This document shows positions 51,213 through 60,042 of a stretch of DNA of 64,000 nt, in pieces. The notes under the pieces were generated by a model, which had not been told where the DNA came from, did no database searches, and was given only the letters and a program-made list of their open reading frames with translations. The first letter of the stretch is position 1, and the number at the start of each line of letters is the position of its first letter. Source of the stretch: GCA-2709075 sp038146865 (lineage in GTDB: Bacteria; Pseudomonadota; Alphaproteobacteria; MPNO01; UBA2964); the NCBI GenBank assembly GCA_038146865.1, contig JAYQSL010000007.1, positions 434,001-498,000 on the forward strand, read 5' to 3'. The translations under genes were made by a program, and so were the position numbers.

Positions 51213-52538
51213 TTGAAAAAATGTTTGTTCCAGCTTGCTGTCTTAGCTGTACTATGTGTCTTTCCAATAAAATTCTGTTTGGCTGTTGATATTAAAGAGG
51301 TCGAGAGCAAAGGTGGGATTAGAGCTTGGCTTGTTCAAAATCCTTCGGTCCCGGTAATCTCGATGTCCTTTGCGTTTCGCTCGGGGGCTGTTTCAGACCC
51401 TGCGGGGAAGGAAGGAAGAGCACAATTTGTCGCTTCAATGTTGGATGAGGGCGCTGGGGATTTAAACTCCGAGGCATTTCAAGGAAAAATAGAGGATCTC
51501 TCCGTGCGTCTGAGATTTAGGGCAAACTTGGAGACATTTTCCGGATCAATTCAAACCCTAAAACGGAATCGCGCCGAAGCTTTCAAGTTGCTGGCATTAG
51601 CTTTAAATAAACCGCGTTTTGACCAGGATCCCTTTTTACGGGTTCGAGCTCAATTGAGTGCTTCTCTAAGGTTAGATCAAGAAGACCCTGATAGAATAGC
51701 TTCTCGGGTCTGGTACCGATCTGTATTTGGCAATCATCCATATGGGCGACCCATCGGCGGAACATTAGCCTCAATCTCTAACATCAACAGAGAAGACCTT
51801 GTTTTGTTCTCTAATTCTTTTTTTAGTCGAAAAAATTTGTTGATAGGGGTTGCAGGAGACATTGGCCCAGATGAGCTTTCTATGAGGCTGGATGAGATTT
51901 TTGGCGGCCTGCCAAAGGGCACTGATCGAGAGATGCTTGCCAAGCCAGAGATTCAGATGGAGGGTAAGACGATAGTTGTTGAAAAATCACTCCCTCAAAG
52001 CGTTGCATTATTTGGGCACCGGGGTTTCAAGCGAACCGACCCTGAATGGTATGCTGCGTATATCGTCAACAGAATACTGGGTGGCGGAGGTTTCTCATCA
52101 CGCTTGATGGAAGAAGTAAGAGAAAAACGCGGTCTTGCTTATGGCGTTTACAGTTGGTTGAACCCTTTTGAAAGCGTGGGCTTAATTATGGGAAGCGTAG
52201 CTACCTCTAATTCTCGAGTTAAGGACTCGTTAGATATCATCCGTGGGGAGTGGCGTAAAATGTCAGAGCTCGCAATTTCAGAGGAAGAATTACAAGAAGC
52301 AAAAAATTATATTAATGGTTCTTTTCCCCTGCGTTTGGACTCAACCCGAAGAATTGCCCAAATGTTATTAGCAGTGCAGGTAAACAGATTGGGAATCGAA
52401 TATTTAAATCGTCGGGCTTCCATAATCAATTCCGTCACCAGAGACCAAGTAAAAACGGTAGCAAAGCGCCTCCTGGATCCAGGGCTATTTACAGTTGTTG
52501 TTGTAGGAAAACCTGCAGGAATATCTTCTTCTCAATAA
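51213..52538 (+). CDS. M16 peptidase-like partner lacking zinc motif
   Basis: 441 residues starting at TTG 51213, one base after the first M16 gene, with AAGGG upstream. A signal peptide is clear (CLFQLAVLAVLCVFPIKFCLA). In place of HxxEH it has GRAQFVASMLDEGAGD, so it cannot bind zinc in the usual way. The C-terminal glycine-rich loop (NRILGGGGFSSRLMEEVREK) and arginine/tyrosine residues for substrate binding are kept. This matches the inactive subunit of M16B heterodimers, which helps bind substrate. It converges with tauE one base away. Confidence 0.9.
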   Translation: MKKCLFQLAVLAVLCVFPIKFCLAVDIKEVESKGGIRAWLVQNPSVPVISMSFAFRSGAVSDPAGKEGRAQFVASMLDEGAGDLNSEAFQGKIEDLSVRLRFRANLETFSGSIQTLKRNRAEAFKLLALALNKPRFDQDPFLRVRAQLSASLRLDQEDPDRIASRVWYRSVFGNHPYGRPIGGTLASISNINREDLVLFSNSFFSRKNLLIGVAGDIGPDELSMRLDEIFGGLPKGTDREMLAKPEIQMEGKTIVVEKSLPQSVALFGHRGFKRTDPEWYAAYIVNRILGGGGFSSRLMEEVREKRGLAYGVYSWLNPFESVGLIMGSVATSNSRVKDSLDIIRGEWRKMSELAISEEELQEAKNYINGSFPLRLDSTRRIAQMLLAVQVNRLGIEYLNRRASIINSVTRDQVKTVAKRLLDPGLFTVVVVGKPAGISSSQ

Positions 52539-53279
52539 CTAGAAAAGAGCTTTCCTTACTAAATTGAGCCCCGCCAAAGCAAGAAATAAAAAGACCCCCA
52601 TCCTGAATCTTTCCTCAGAAATAAAACGACGTATTTTTTCGCCTATATACATGCCCGCCATTGCGGGCAGCATTGCTAAAGCTGATATTGGCAGATTGTC
52701 CAGATTTAAGATCTGTCTTTGCCATAGGGCCAGTAAAAGGAAGATCCCGGCTATAAAAAAAGTAATTCCCAGGGCTTGGACAAAAAGGTCTTTTTTTAAT
52801 CCCAAAGCTTGAAAATATATCATCGTCGGGATCGCGATCACTCCGGTCATACCAGCCATCAGTCCTGCCGCTGTTCCAGTGACGGGCGAGAGCCAAACTT
52901 TATGCTTTTGCGAGACCGTGACATGGAATGCAAATATATTAACAAGAGCGTAAACTGTAATCACGGTCCCAAGTGTCATAATTATAAGCGCGGTATCAAC
53001 ATTCATGAGTATGTAGACTCCGGCGAATGTAAATACACATGCAGGTACTATAAGTGGCCAGTATTGGGATATGAGAAGGCGCGCATTCCCCCCCCGAATG
53101 GCTTGGAAAAAATTCGTGGCGAGGATTGGGATAACCAACAGAGGTACAGCGATGCGCAAATCGATGACTTGCGTCATCAACGCAACTGAGGTGAGCGGCA
53201 AACCCATTCCAACGACGCCCTTGATGAGGCCGCCTGAAAAAAATGCCACGAAACATACAGTCAAAATCATTAGATCCAA
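52539..53279 (-). CDS. TauE/SafE-family sulfite or sulfonate exporter-like membrane protein
   Basis: 246 residues and seven to eight hydrophobic segments. The duplicated motif GGLIKGVVGMGLPLTSVALM near the start and GTAAGLMAGMTGVIAIPTMI in the middle are TauE/SafE signatures. The family moves sulfite, sulfoacetate, or other anions outward. No sulfonate gene sits next to it, though TauD homologues occur 40 kb away. It converges with the M16 operon, stop codons adjacent, and its promoter faces pgi. Confidence 0.85.
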   Translation of the reverse strand: MDLMILTVCFVAFFSGGLIKGVVGMGLPLTSVALMTQVIDLRIAVPLLVIPILATNFFQAIRGGNARLLISQYWPLIVPACVFTFAGVYILMNVDTALIIMTLGTVITVYALVNIFAFHVTVSQKHKVWLSPVTGTAAGLMAGMTGVIAIPTMIYFQALGLKKDLFVQALGITFFIAGIFLLLALWQRQILNLDNLPISALAMLPAMAGMYIGEKIRRFISEERFRMGVFLFLALAGLNLVRKALF

Positions 53280-53399
53280 GATAGTGATATTCCCTTGATC
53301 AGCTTAGTTTTCAGAAGTTTTCAAAAATAATTCTCTTTATCTATATTTGAGCAATATTTTCACGACTCGTAGGTTTGGGCTACGTTAGTGTTTTATATC

Positions 53400-54698
53400 A
53401 TGAGCTATACTCAAGACATATCTTGCTGTTTGGCAGAGCAAATAGGGGGCTCTGGATTGGAAGACAATGATATTGTTTTTCTTCTGGATCGCTTGAGGCC
53501 TGCGTTAGAAGCACTGAGAAATGCATATGCAACAAATGATTTTGCTGTCCTGAATACACCTAATGTAGATGACCTTGGCAGTTTAAGGACCCTTTCCAAA
53601 GATTGGAGAGAAAAATTTGAGACTGTTTGGATTCTCGGGGCTGGTGGTTCGAGTCTCGGCGGCAAGATGCTTTGCGAATTCTCTGAAAAAAAAGCGAACT
53701 CTTCGGAAAGCTCTCCACGAGTTGTTTTTTTGGAGAATATCGATCCATTTTCGTTCAAGAAAGCGCTACAAAATTGTGACTTTGATAAAACCGGTGTCTT
53801 GGCAATATCCAAATCTGGGGAGACCCTGGAAACCGTCGTACAATTGTCGCTTTGCTTGTCAGCTTGGAACCAAGCTGGGATCGATAGATTGTCTGACCAA
53901 TTTATGGCTATTAGTCAGCCCGGTCAAAATTCACTCAGGGTAATATGCGAAAAAACGAATATACCTGTTTTAGATCATGATCCAAGGATAGGTGGCAGAT
54001 ATTCGGCTCTCTCTCTCGTGGGGGTTTTGCCGGCATTGATTGCGGGCGTCAATGGTGCAGATTTACGAGACGGTGCCAAAGTTGTTTTAGATCAATTTCT
54101 GTCGGGGTGTGATCCTCAAAGCTTCGCCCCAGCTCTTGGCGCGGCAATGTCGGTGGGACTAGCGGAGAAAAAAAATATCACTCAGACAGTTTTGATGCCT
54201 TACTGCGATCGTCTAAATTTATTTGGCAGATGGTATCGTCAACTCTGGGCTGAGAGTCTCGGTAAAAATGGTCTTGGGACTACACCGATAGATGCGTTAG
54301 GAGCCGTTGATCAGCATAGTCAGCTGCAACTCTATTTGGATGGCCCCTCGGATAAAATGTTCACCTTTATTAGGGTCGTTAACTCAGAGGCTGGAGAAAA
54401 AATTAAAATACCCTGGCTTGTTGGATCCGACCTAGGAATCCTAAACGGTAGGACTTTAAATGAGTTAATGGATGTCCAGTACCGTGCGACGGCAATGGCG
54501 CTAAAAGAACGGGGTCGGCCCTGTCGAACTATTGAAATTGAATCGGTCAGCGAGAGGGCAGTTGGCGCTTTGATCATGCACTTCATTTTTGAGACGATCC
54601 TATCGGGTCATTTGCTCAATGTTGATCCTTTCGATCAACCGGCAGTTGAAATTGGTAAACGCTTTGCCCAAAAATTTTTGCGTGAGTTGGAAGCTTGA
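53400..54698 (+). CDS. pgi: Glucose-6-phosphate isomerase, short form
   Basis: About 432 residues from ATG 53400; GTG 53388 is possible. Sugar-phosphate-binding blocks are GAGGSSLGGKML and AISKSGETLETVVQ. The catalytic glutamate/histidine region includes WAESLGKNGLGTTPI and VDQHSQLQLY. It interconverts glucose and fructose 6-phosphate. It is shorter than the E. coli type (about 550) but similar to the 430 to 450 residue forms. Its stop overlaps the mutL start by one base (TGATG), which suggests co-expression. Confidence 0.9.
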   Translation: MSYTQDISCCLAEQIGGSGLEDNDIVFLLDRLRPALEALRNAYATNDFAVLNTPNVDDLGSLRTLSKDWREKFETVWILGAGGSSLGGKMLCEFSEKKANSSESSPRVVFLENIDPFSFKKALQNCDFDKTGVLAISKSGETLETVVQLSLCLSAWNQAGIDRLSDQFMAISQPGQNSLRVICEKTNIPVLDHDPRIGGRYSALSLVGVLPALIAGVNGADLRDGAKVVLDQFLSGCDPQSFAPALGAAMSVGLAEKKNITQTVLMPYCDRLNLFGRWYRQLWAESLGKNGLGTTPIDALGAVDQHSQLQLYLDGPSDKMFTFIRVVNSEAGEKIKIPWLVGSDLGILNGRTLNELMDVQYRATAMALKERGRPCRTIEIESVSERAVGALIMHFIFETILSGHLLNVDPFDQPAVEIGKRFAQKFLRELEA

Positions 54699-56506
54699 TG
54701 CCTATTCGCTTGTTGCCAGAAATTACAATCAACCGAATTGCGGCTGGGGAGGTGGTGGAAAGGCCTGCATCGGTAGCAAAAGAATTGGTTGAAAATGCTA
54801 TTGATGCGGGTGCAAAGCGCATTGATCTTATTTTGCGTGGTGGTGGTCAGGGCAAACTTATCGTAACTGACGATGGCCAAGGCATGTCAAAATCGGATCT
54901 AGAGTTATGCGTCGAGAGACATGCAACATCAAAGTTGCCCAATGACGATTTGATTCAGATTCATGACCTTGGGTTTAGAGGGGAAGCACTTCCGTCTATC
55001 GGATCTGTGGCTCGTTTGAGCATCTCCAGTAAAAAAGCGGGCTCGCAAAGTGGCTGGAAAATTACTGTGTCGGGCGGAGCGAAAGCTGACTCCTGTCCGG
55101 CTGCTGTAAGTGTTGGCACTCGCGTGGAGGTTAGCGATTTGTTCTATGCAACCCCGGCAAGGCTTAAATTTTTGAAGACGGAACGCACGGAAGTAAATCA
55201 CATACTAGAAACGGTAAAACGTCTTGCGATGGCTCGTCCGAATATTTCGTTCACTGTATCGGATGAGAGAGGTGAGAAACTATCGCTGGTTGCAGAACAA
55301 AATGACTTATTGGACCAGAAGATAAAGCGCCTTGGTGATGTAATGGGACGTAATTTTATAGAAAACTCTGTCTCCCTTCATGCTGAACGGGGTGCCATGC
55401 GGCTAACTGGTTATGCAGGTTTGCCGACTTTGAACCAGTCTTTTGCGAGATCTCAATTCCTTTTTGTAAATGGACGCGCAGTTCGTGACCCGTTATTGCG
55501 TGGTGCAGTAAGAGGTGCTTATCAAGATTTTCTTGCCCGTGACAGGCATCCAATGGTTGCTCTTTATCTGGAAGTGCCTTCCCAAGAGGTTGATGTGAAT
55601 GTTCACCCAATGAAAACCGAGATCAGGTTTCGAGAAGCTGGTGCAGTCAGAGGATTAATTGTGGGTGCTTTAAAAAATGCTCTTGCCGAGGCCGGGCACC
55701 GGTCATCTTCCAGTGTTGCTCAGCAGGCGTTGGGAGCCTTCAGAACCGGGCAAAGTGGTTCCCTAACACGAATAAGCCAACGCGTCGGTGGAGCCGAAAT
55801 ATTCAAAGGTCAATCGGGTTCATTCTCAAATGCTTATGGTCCGCTCTCTGGTACAGAAAATCTTTCAGCGCCACCTGACACTTTTACGGGTATTACAAAC
55901 GCAGAAAATGAGGGGCAAGATAACGTTTTTCCGTTGGGAGTCGCCAGGGCACAACTTCATGAAACTTACATAGTTTCGCAGACTTCTGAGGGGATTGTAA
56001 TCGTAGATCAGCATGCGGCACACGAGCGCCTGCTCTATGAAGATATGAAGAATGCTCTAGCGAAAGGAGGCGTCAAACGCCAGGGATTGCTTTTGCCGGA
56101 AGTCGTGGAAATGGACCCTAGCGACTGCGAGCGCCTTGTGGATCAACAGGAGCGCCTTGGAAAAGTTGGCTTGGTCATAGAGCCTTTTGGTACGGGTGCA
56201 ATTGTGGTTAGAGAGGTGCCGGCCTTGTTGGGGCAGACAGATGTAAAGGGTCTCATTAAGGATATAGTTGAAGACCTGCTAGAGCTCGGTGACAGCTTCT
56301 CTCTTGAGGAGAGGTTAGAAAACATTTGCGGGACGATGGCTTGCCACTCGAGTGTTAGAGCAGGAAGGCGTCTTAGTCAGCCGGAGATGAATGCGCTACT
56401 TAGGCAAATGGAAGTGACACCGCACTCAGGGCAATGTAATCATGGCCGGCCAACATATATTGAGCTAAAGCTACAAGACATAGAAAAACTCTTCGGGAGA
56501 CGGTAA
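54698..56506 (+). CDS. mutL: DNA mismatch repair protein MutL
   Basis: 603 residues. The N-terminal GHKL ATPase has ELVENAIDAGA, VTDDGQGMS and DLGFRGEALPSIGS. A variable linker spans about residues 330 to 410. The C-terminal dimer domain has the endonuclease motif DQHAAHERLLYE, then CGTMACHSSVRAGR and HSGQCNHGRPT. MutL couples MutS recognition to strand cutting. The endonuclease motif implies this MutL nicks DNA itself, as in bacteria lacking MutH. It overlaps pgi by one base and converges with rsmD. Confidence 0.95.
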   Translation: MPIRLLPEITINRIAAGEVVERPASVAKELVENAIDAGAKRIDLILRGGGQGKLIVTDDGQGMSKSDLELCVERHATSKLPNDDLIQIHDLGFRGEALPSIGSVARLSISSKKAGSQSGWKITVSGGAKADSCPAAVSVGTRVEVSDLFYATPARLKFLKTERTEVNHILETVKRLAMARPNISFTVSDERGEKLSLVAEQNDLLDQKIKRLGDVMGRNFIENSVSLHAERGAMRLTGYAGLPTLNQSFARSQFLFVNGRAVRDPLLRGAVRGAYQDFLARDRHPMVALYLEVPSQEVDVNVHPMKTEIRFREAGAVRGLIVGALKNALAEAGHRSSSSVAQQALGAFRTGQSGSLTRISQRVGGAEIFKGQSGSFSNAYGPLSGTENLSAPPDTFTGITNAENEGQDNVFPLGVARAQLHETYIVSQTSEGIVIVDQHAAHERLLYEDMKNALAKGGVKRQGLLLPEVVEMDPSDCERLVDQQERLGKVGLVIEPFGTGAIVVREVPALLGQTDVKGLIKDIVEDLLELGDSFSLEERLENICGTMACHSSVRAGRRLSQPEMNALLRQMEVTPHSGQCNHGRPTYIELKLQDIEKLFGRR

Positions 56507-56524
56507 AAATTATCTTTTTTGGGG

Positions 56525-57100
56525 TTAGGTGCTCTTAGTCGACCAGTTCAGAAAGGTAATTTTTGTTTTACCGTATTTTTTTTCCTGAAGAATTTTGGCT
56601 CTCTCGGGCCAAACTAGAATCTCATTCCAACTTGTTTCAACGACGCATATCGCCCCATTTTTGATCCAGCCGGCGGCAGCCAAAGACTTAAGTGCCGGAG
56701 GTGCAAGCTCCGTGAAATATGGGGGATCAAGAAATACTAAGGAGCATGGTTGTTTAGCGGGCGGGGGAGACAATGCGCTGCTGGAAATAATTTCCATCTT
56801 GTCGCGCAACGCTAAATTCTTCGCATTCGTCCTGCAATAGTCCAGTGCAATTTTATTGATATCTATGCAGCTAGCGTGCTCTGCACCCCTAGATAAAGCC
56901 TCAAATGCCATCGCGCCTGTGCCACAAAAAACATCAATTAGCCGAGACCCTTTAACATGATCCTCGACGCCAATATTCGTGTTACCATGACACAGAGTAT
57001 TAAAGACTGCTTGACGGACCCTTTCGGCTGTTGGCCGAATACCTCCCTGTGGGGGGGTCAAGATTGTTTTACCCCGACAATATCCAGAAGTTACGCGCAT
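56525..57100 (-). CDS. rsmD: 16S rRNA (guanine-966-N2) methyltransferase
   Basis: 191 residues. SAM loop in RLIDVFCGTGAMAFEALSRG, acidic strand ASCIDINKIALDYC, and catalytic NPPY-type motif as DPPYFTELAPPALK. The RPTAERVRQAVFNTL start block is typical of RsmD. It methylates G966 of 16S rRNA on the small subunit. It is the second gene after the pseudouridine synthase on the same strand, an order common in Alphaproteobacteria. Confidence 0.92.
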   Translation of the reverse strand: MRVTSGYCRGKTILTPPQGGIRPTAERVRQAVFNTLCHGNTNIGVEDHVKGSRLIDVFCGTGAMAFEALSRGAEHASCIDINKIALDYCRTNAKNLALRDKMEIISSSALSPPPAKQPCSLVFLDPPYFTELAPPALKSLAAAGWIKNGAICVVETSWNEILVWPERAKILQEKKYGKTKITFLNWSTKST

Positions 57101-57127
57101 CAGGTATTTTTAAACTCTACTTTTTTC

Positions 57128-57874
57128 CTATTTGGATCTGCTTCTTATGGCTTTAAACTTTTTGCCCGAACCTGTTTGGTCTTCTATCACGCTCGCTGGG
57201 ATCTCTTGTAGACCCCCTCGAGGTAAATTTCCCAGATGAAAAGGGCCGTATGAGACTCTTATTAATCGGCTCACCTCTAAACCTATATGACTCATGACAC
57301 GTCTTATTTCGCGGTTTTTGCCTTCACGCAAGGATAACCTAAGCCAGCTATTGCTCGCCTTTTTTTCTTCAGTGATTGCTTCAATAGGGCCGTATTGAAT
57401 GCCATCAATCAACACCCCCGCTTGGAGATTTGCCAATAACTTTTCTTCGTATTGTCCGAACACTCTCACCCGATATCTCCTGACCCATCCGGTCGATGGT
57501 AATTCAAGTTTTCGGGCGAGCGTGCCGTCATTTGTCAGGAGGATTAGGCCCTCGGAATTAAAATCAAGTCTTCCCACAAGCATAGTACGGGGCATATTTT
57601 TTGGCAGTTGTTCAAAGAGGGTTGGTCGCCCTCTAGCATCATGATTTGTGCAAAGGACGCCTGGAGCTTTATGGTAACGCCACAATCTAACCCGTTCCGG
57701 CAAGTTGATTTTTTTTCCATCGACTTTGATAACATCTTCGTTAGATACGAGCGTCGCTGGGGTCTTTAAGATCTTATCGCCAACACTGACACGACCAGCA
57801 CTAATCATTCGCTCTGCCTCTCGCCGAGAACAGATCCCGCTGCGCGACAATCTTTTTGCTATTCGTTCTGTCAT
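57128..57874 (-). CDS. RluB/RsuA-family rRNA pseudouridine synthase
   Basis: 248 residues. An S4 domain at the N-terminus (RIAKRLSRSGICSRREAERM) and the catalytic aspartate in LVGRLDFNSEGLILLTNDG. REGKNREIRRVMSHIG is the other conserved block. It isomerises uridine to pseudouridine in 23S (RluB) or 16S rRNA. RluB type is more likely from length and context with rsmD. The C-terminus has a short basic tail. Confidence 0.9.
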   Translation of the reverse strand: MTERIAKRLSRSGICSRREAERMISAGRVSVGDKILKTPATLVSNEDVIKVDGKKINLPERVRLWRYHKAPGVLCTNHDARGRPTLFEQLPKNMPRTMLVGRLDFNSEGLILLTNDGTLARKLELPSTGWVRRYRVRVFGQYEEKLLANLQAGVLIDGIQYGPIEAITEEKKASNSWLRLSLREGKNREIRRVMSHIGLEVSRLIRVSYGPFHLGNLPRGGLQEIPASVIEDQTGSGKKFKAIRSRSK

Positions 57875-57892
57875 TCTGCCTTGAATCTATAT

Positions 57893-58612
57893 TTATTTGG
57901 TTGCGTCCACAAAACCTTGGAAAATGGCTTGATCAGCCTCATTGATCCCATACTCTGGATGCCATTGGACGCCAAGACAAAAGCGTTTGCTCGGGACTTC
58001 AATGCCCTCAATTACCCCGTCTGGCGCGACGGCGTTTGCGATGACTGTGTTCCCAGGAGCTGCAACAGCCTGGTGGTGGGCACTATTAACTGTAATTTTT
58101 CTTTTCTTCACAATTTGATGGAGTAACGTACTTTCCTTGATAAGGATATCATGTGCAGGCTCGGATTTGGGATTTGTTTGCTCGTGTTCCAGCGGGTTCT
58201 CAATTTCATCCGGAATATGTTGGATTAAACTACCACCGAATATTACATTCATGAGCTGTTCTCCCCCGCATATTCCAAGGGTAGGTATATCTTGGCCGAT
58301 TGCTTGGCGAGTAATTGCTATTTCGAAAGCTGTTCTTTTTTCTTTCAACTTCACAAGGCTGTGCTTTGATTTCGCACCAAATATCGCAGGATCTACATCA
58401 AAATTTCCCCCAGTAATTATGAGTCCGTCAATTAAATTAATGTATTCTGAACAAAGATCGGGTTCGTGGGGCAGGGTAATTGGGTTGCCGCCAGCATCAA
58501 ATACTGCTGAACAATAATTTTCTCGAAGGGCATACCAGGGGGTTGTTGCAAACTCTCCTTCTTCTTCTCGGTCAAGGGTTAGGCCAATTATAGGTCGAGT
58601 CATAGAAATCAA
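57893..58612 (-). CDS. Class I glutamine amidotransferase-like hydrolase, PuuD family
   Basis: 239 residues. Nucleophile C115 in LGICGGEQLMN and the His-Glu pair in GVQWHPEYG complete the triad. The N-terminal PIIGLTLDREEE and GGNPITLPHE blocks mark the gamma-glutamyl-GABA hydrolase/C26 peptidase type. In putrescine degradation it frees GABA. No other puu gene is near, so the substrate may be another gamma-glutamyl compound. The start ATG overlaps a second ATG nine bases downstream. Confidence 0.85.
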   Translation of the reverse strand: MISMTRPIIGLTLDREEEGEFATTPWYALRENYCSAVFDAGGNPITLPHEPDLCSEYINLIDGLIITGGNFDVDPAIFGAKSKHSLVKLKEKRTAFEIAITRQAIGQDIPTLGICGGEQLMNVIFGGSLIQHIPDEIENPLEHEQTNPKSEPAHDILIKESTLLHQIVKKRKITVNSAHHQAVAAPGNTVIANAVAPDGVIEGIEVPSKRFCLGVQWHPEYGINEADQAIFQGFVDATK

Positions 58613-58738
58613 TTACTGGAAAAGCTTCATGTTAGGGATCTAGTCTAGGCGGTATTAACCCACCTGAACATAGTGCAAGGACTTGTCCTCTTAACAAAGT
58701 GACCTCACAATCATCAGAGATATTTTATGGAGGCGAAA

Positions 58739-59464
58739 ATGGCATTTTCTAGTTGGCGGGGAATTATAGGTATAATTAAGCCCACGATGAGACCAGGAGG
58801 TTTAGAGGACATGATCCGCCTGTTACCCGAGGGTATCGGTGTTATTCCGCTATTTAATGATATTCGCCGCGGCGAACGGACGGAATTCAAAGAGATTATG
58901 AAGGATTATGACGCGAAGGTAGCTCTGCTGGCAGAACAGGGGTGCGATGTAATACACCCTGAGGGAGCTCCACCGTTTATGGTTATGGGTTTGAAGGGAG
59001 AGGCAAAAAAGATTCGTTCTTGGGAGAGAAAGCATAAAATACCGATCTTCACATCTGGGACAAATCATATAGCGGCTCTAAAAGCGCTTAAGGTAAAGCG
59101 GCTTGTGGGTGCGAGCTATTTTAGAGGTGAAATCAATGACACTTTTGCCGAATATTTTAAAGCGGCAGGATTTGACGTCCTTGATTTCCAAGGAATGGAC
59201 GTAGATTTTAACCAGGCGCAAAATTTAGATCCGCATCAGGTTTACGCCTTTATCAAAAATTTAGTGCTTAGGAACAAGCGCGCGCAAGGTATCTATATGC
59301 TTGGCACGGGTTGGAAGGTGCTCAGCATAATAGAGTTACTAGAACAAGATTTGGGACTTCCAGTGGTCCATCCAGTACCTTCTAGAGTTTGGGAGTTTCA
59401 AAAGCGGCTCAGGGTTCGTGAACCAAGACAGGGGTATGGGAGGCTTTTGGCAGACCTGCCGTAG
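58739..59464 (+). CDS. Arylmalonate decarboxylase/Asp-Glu racemase superfamily protein lacking both cysteines
   Basis: About 241 residues from ATG 58739, which has TGGAGG five bases upstream. ATG 58727 lies over that ribosome site, so it is unlikely to be used. The fold pattern (two alpha/beta half-domains) and blocks such as VIHPEGAPPFMVMG and GIYMLGTGWKVLSIIELLEQ match the maleate isomerase/arylmalonate decarboxylase family. These enzymes use one or two active-site cysteines at the two loops. Here both loops have none: residues around 76 read EGAPP and around 189 read LGTGW. The only cysteine is C69. Activity is therefore uncertain. It stands alone next to tadA. Confidence 0.75.
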   Translation: MAFSSWRGIIGIIKPTMRPGGLEDMIRLLPEGIGVIPLFNDIRRGERTEFKEIMKDYDAKVALLAEQGCDVIHPEGAPPFMVMGLKGEAKKIRSWERKHKIPIFTSGTNHIAALKALKVKRLVGASYFRGEINDTFAEYFKAAGFDVLDFQGMDVDFNQAQNLDPHQVYAFIKNLVLRNKRAQGIYMLGTGWKVLSIIELLEQDLGLPVVHPVPSRVWEFQKRLRVREPRQGYGRLLADLP

Positions 59465-59518
59465 ATAGCTCTGATTTTGGGCATGCTGCTAACGATGGTG
59501 GTTGCAAAGAATGGGTTA

Positions 59519-59953
59519 ATGGAACTTGCTCTTGAGGAAGCAATAGAGGCAGCTTTAAGGGAAGAGGTGCCTGTCGGCGCTGTCGTCATTGACTCTGTCA
59601 GTGGAGAAATTTTGGCCGCCGATGGCAATCGCACTGAAGAGCTCGGGGATCCTACGGCGCATGCCGAGATGCTTGTTTTAAGAAAAGCGGCGTCTCAGTA
59701 TGGCGGACACCGGCTGATCAATTGTGATCTCTACGTCACACTTGAACCCTGCCCCATGTGTGCAGCGGCCATTTCTCTCTTCAGAATTCGCCGCCTGTAC
59801 TTCGGCGTGTCAGATTCAAAAAGTGGTGGGGTCGAGAGCGGTCCTCGCATTTTTAATCAATCGACTTGTCATCATGTCCCCGAAATCTACGGCGGAATTG
59901 GCGAGGTTCGCGCCAAGGAGCTTTTACAAGAGTTTTTTAGGGCTCGGCGCTAA
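59519..59953 (+). CDS. tadA: tRNA-specific adenosine deaminase
   Basis: About 144 residues from ATG 59519; upstream starts at 59483 and 59495 would add 8 to 12 residues and none has a clear ribosome site. The zinc site is complete: H48 and proton-shuttle E50 in DPTAHAEML, and C78/C81 in TLEPCPMCAAA. It converts A34 of tRNA-Arg(ACG) to inosine. It is the last core gene before the second UbiD cluster, which is read convergently. Confidence 0.9.
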   Translation: MELALEEAIEAALREEVPVGAVVIDSVSGEILAADGNRTEELGDPTAHAEMLVLRKAASQYGGHRLINCDLYVTLEPCPMCAAAISLFRIRRLYFGVSDSKSGGVESGPRIFNQSTCHHVPEIYGGIGEVRAKELLQEFFRARR

Positions 59954-60042
59954 AGTCGATTTTTCCAAAACTGAATTTCCCAATAGCTATTTTACGCCGA
60001 TGATTTATCTCTCTGAATGGGTAATTATTGGCGGAGTGTTTA

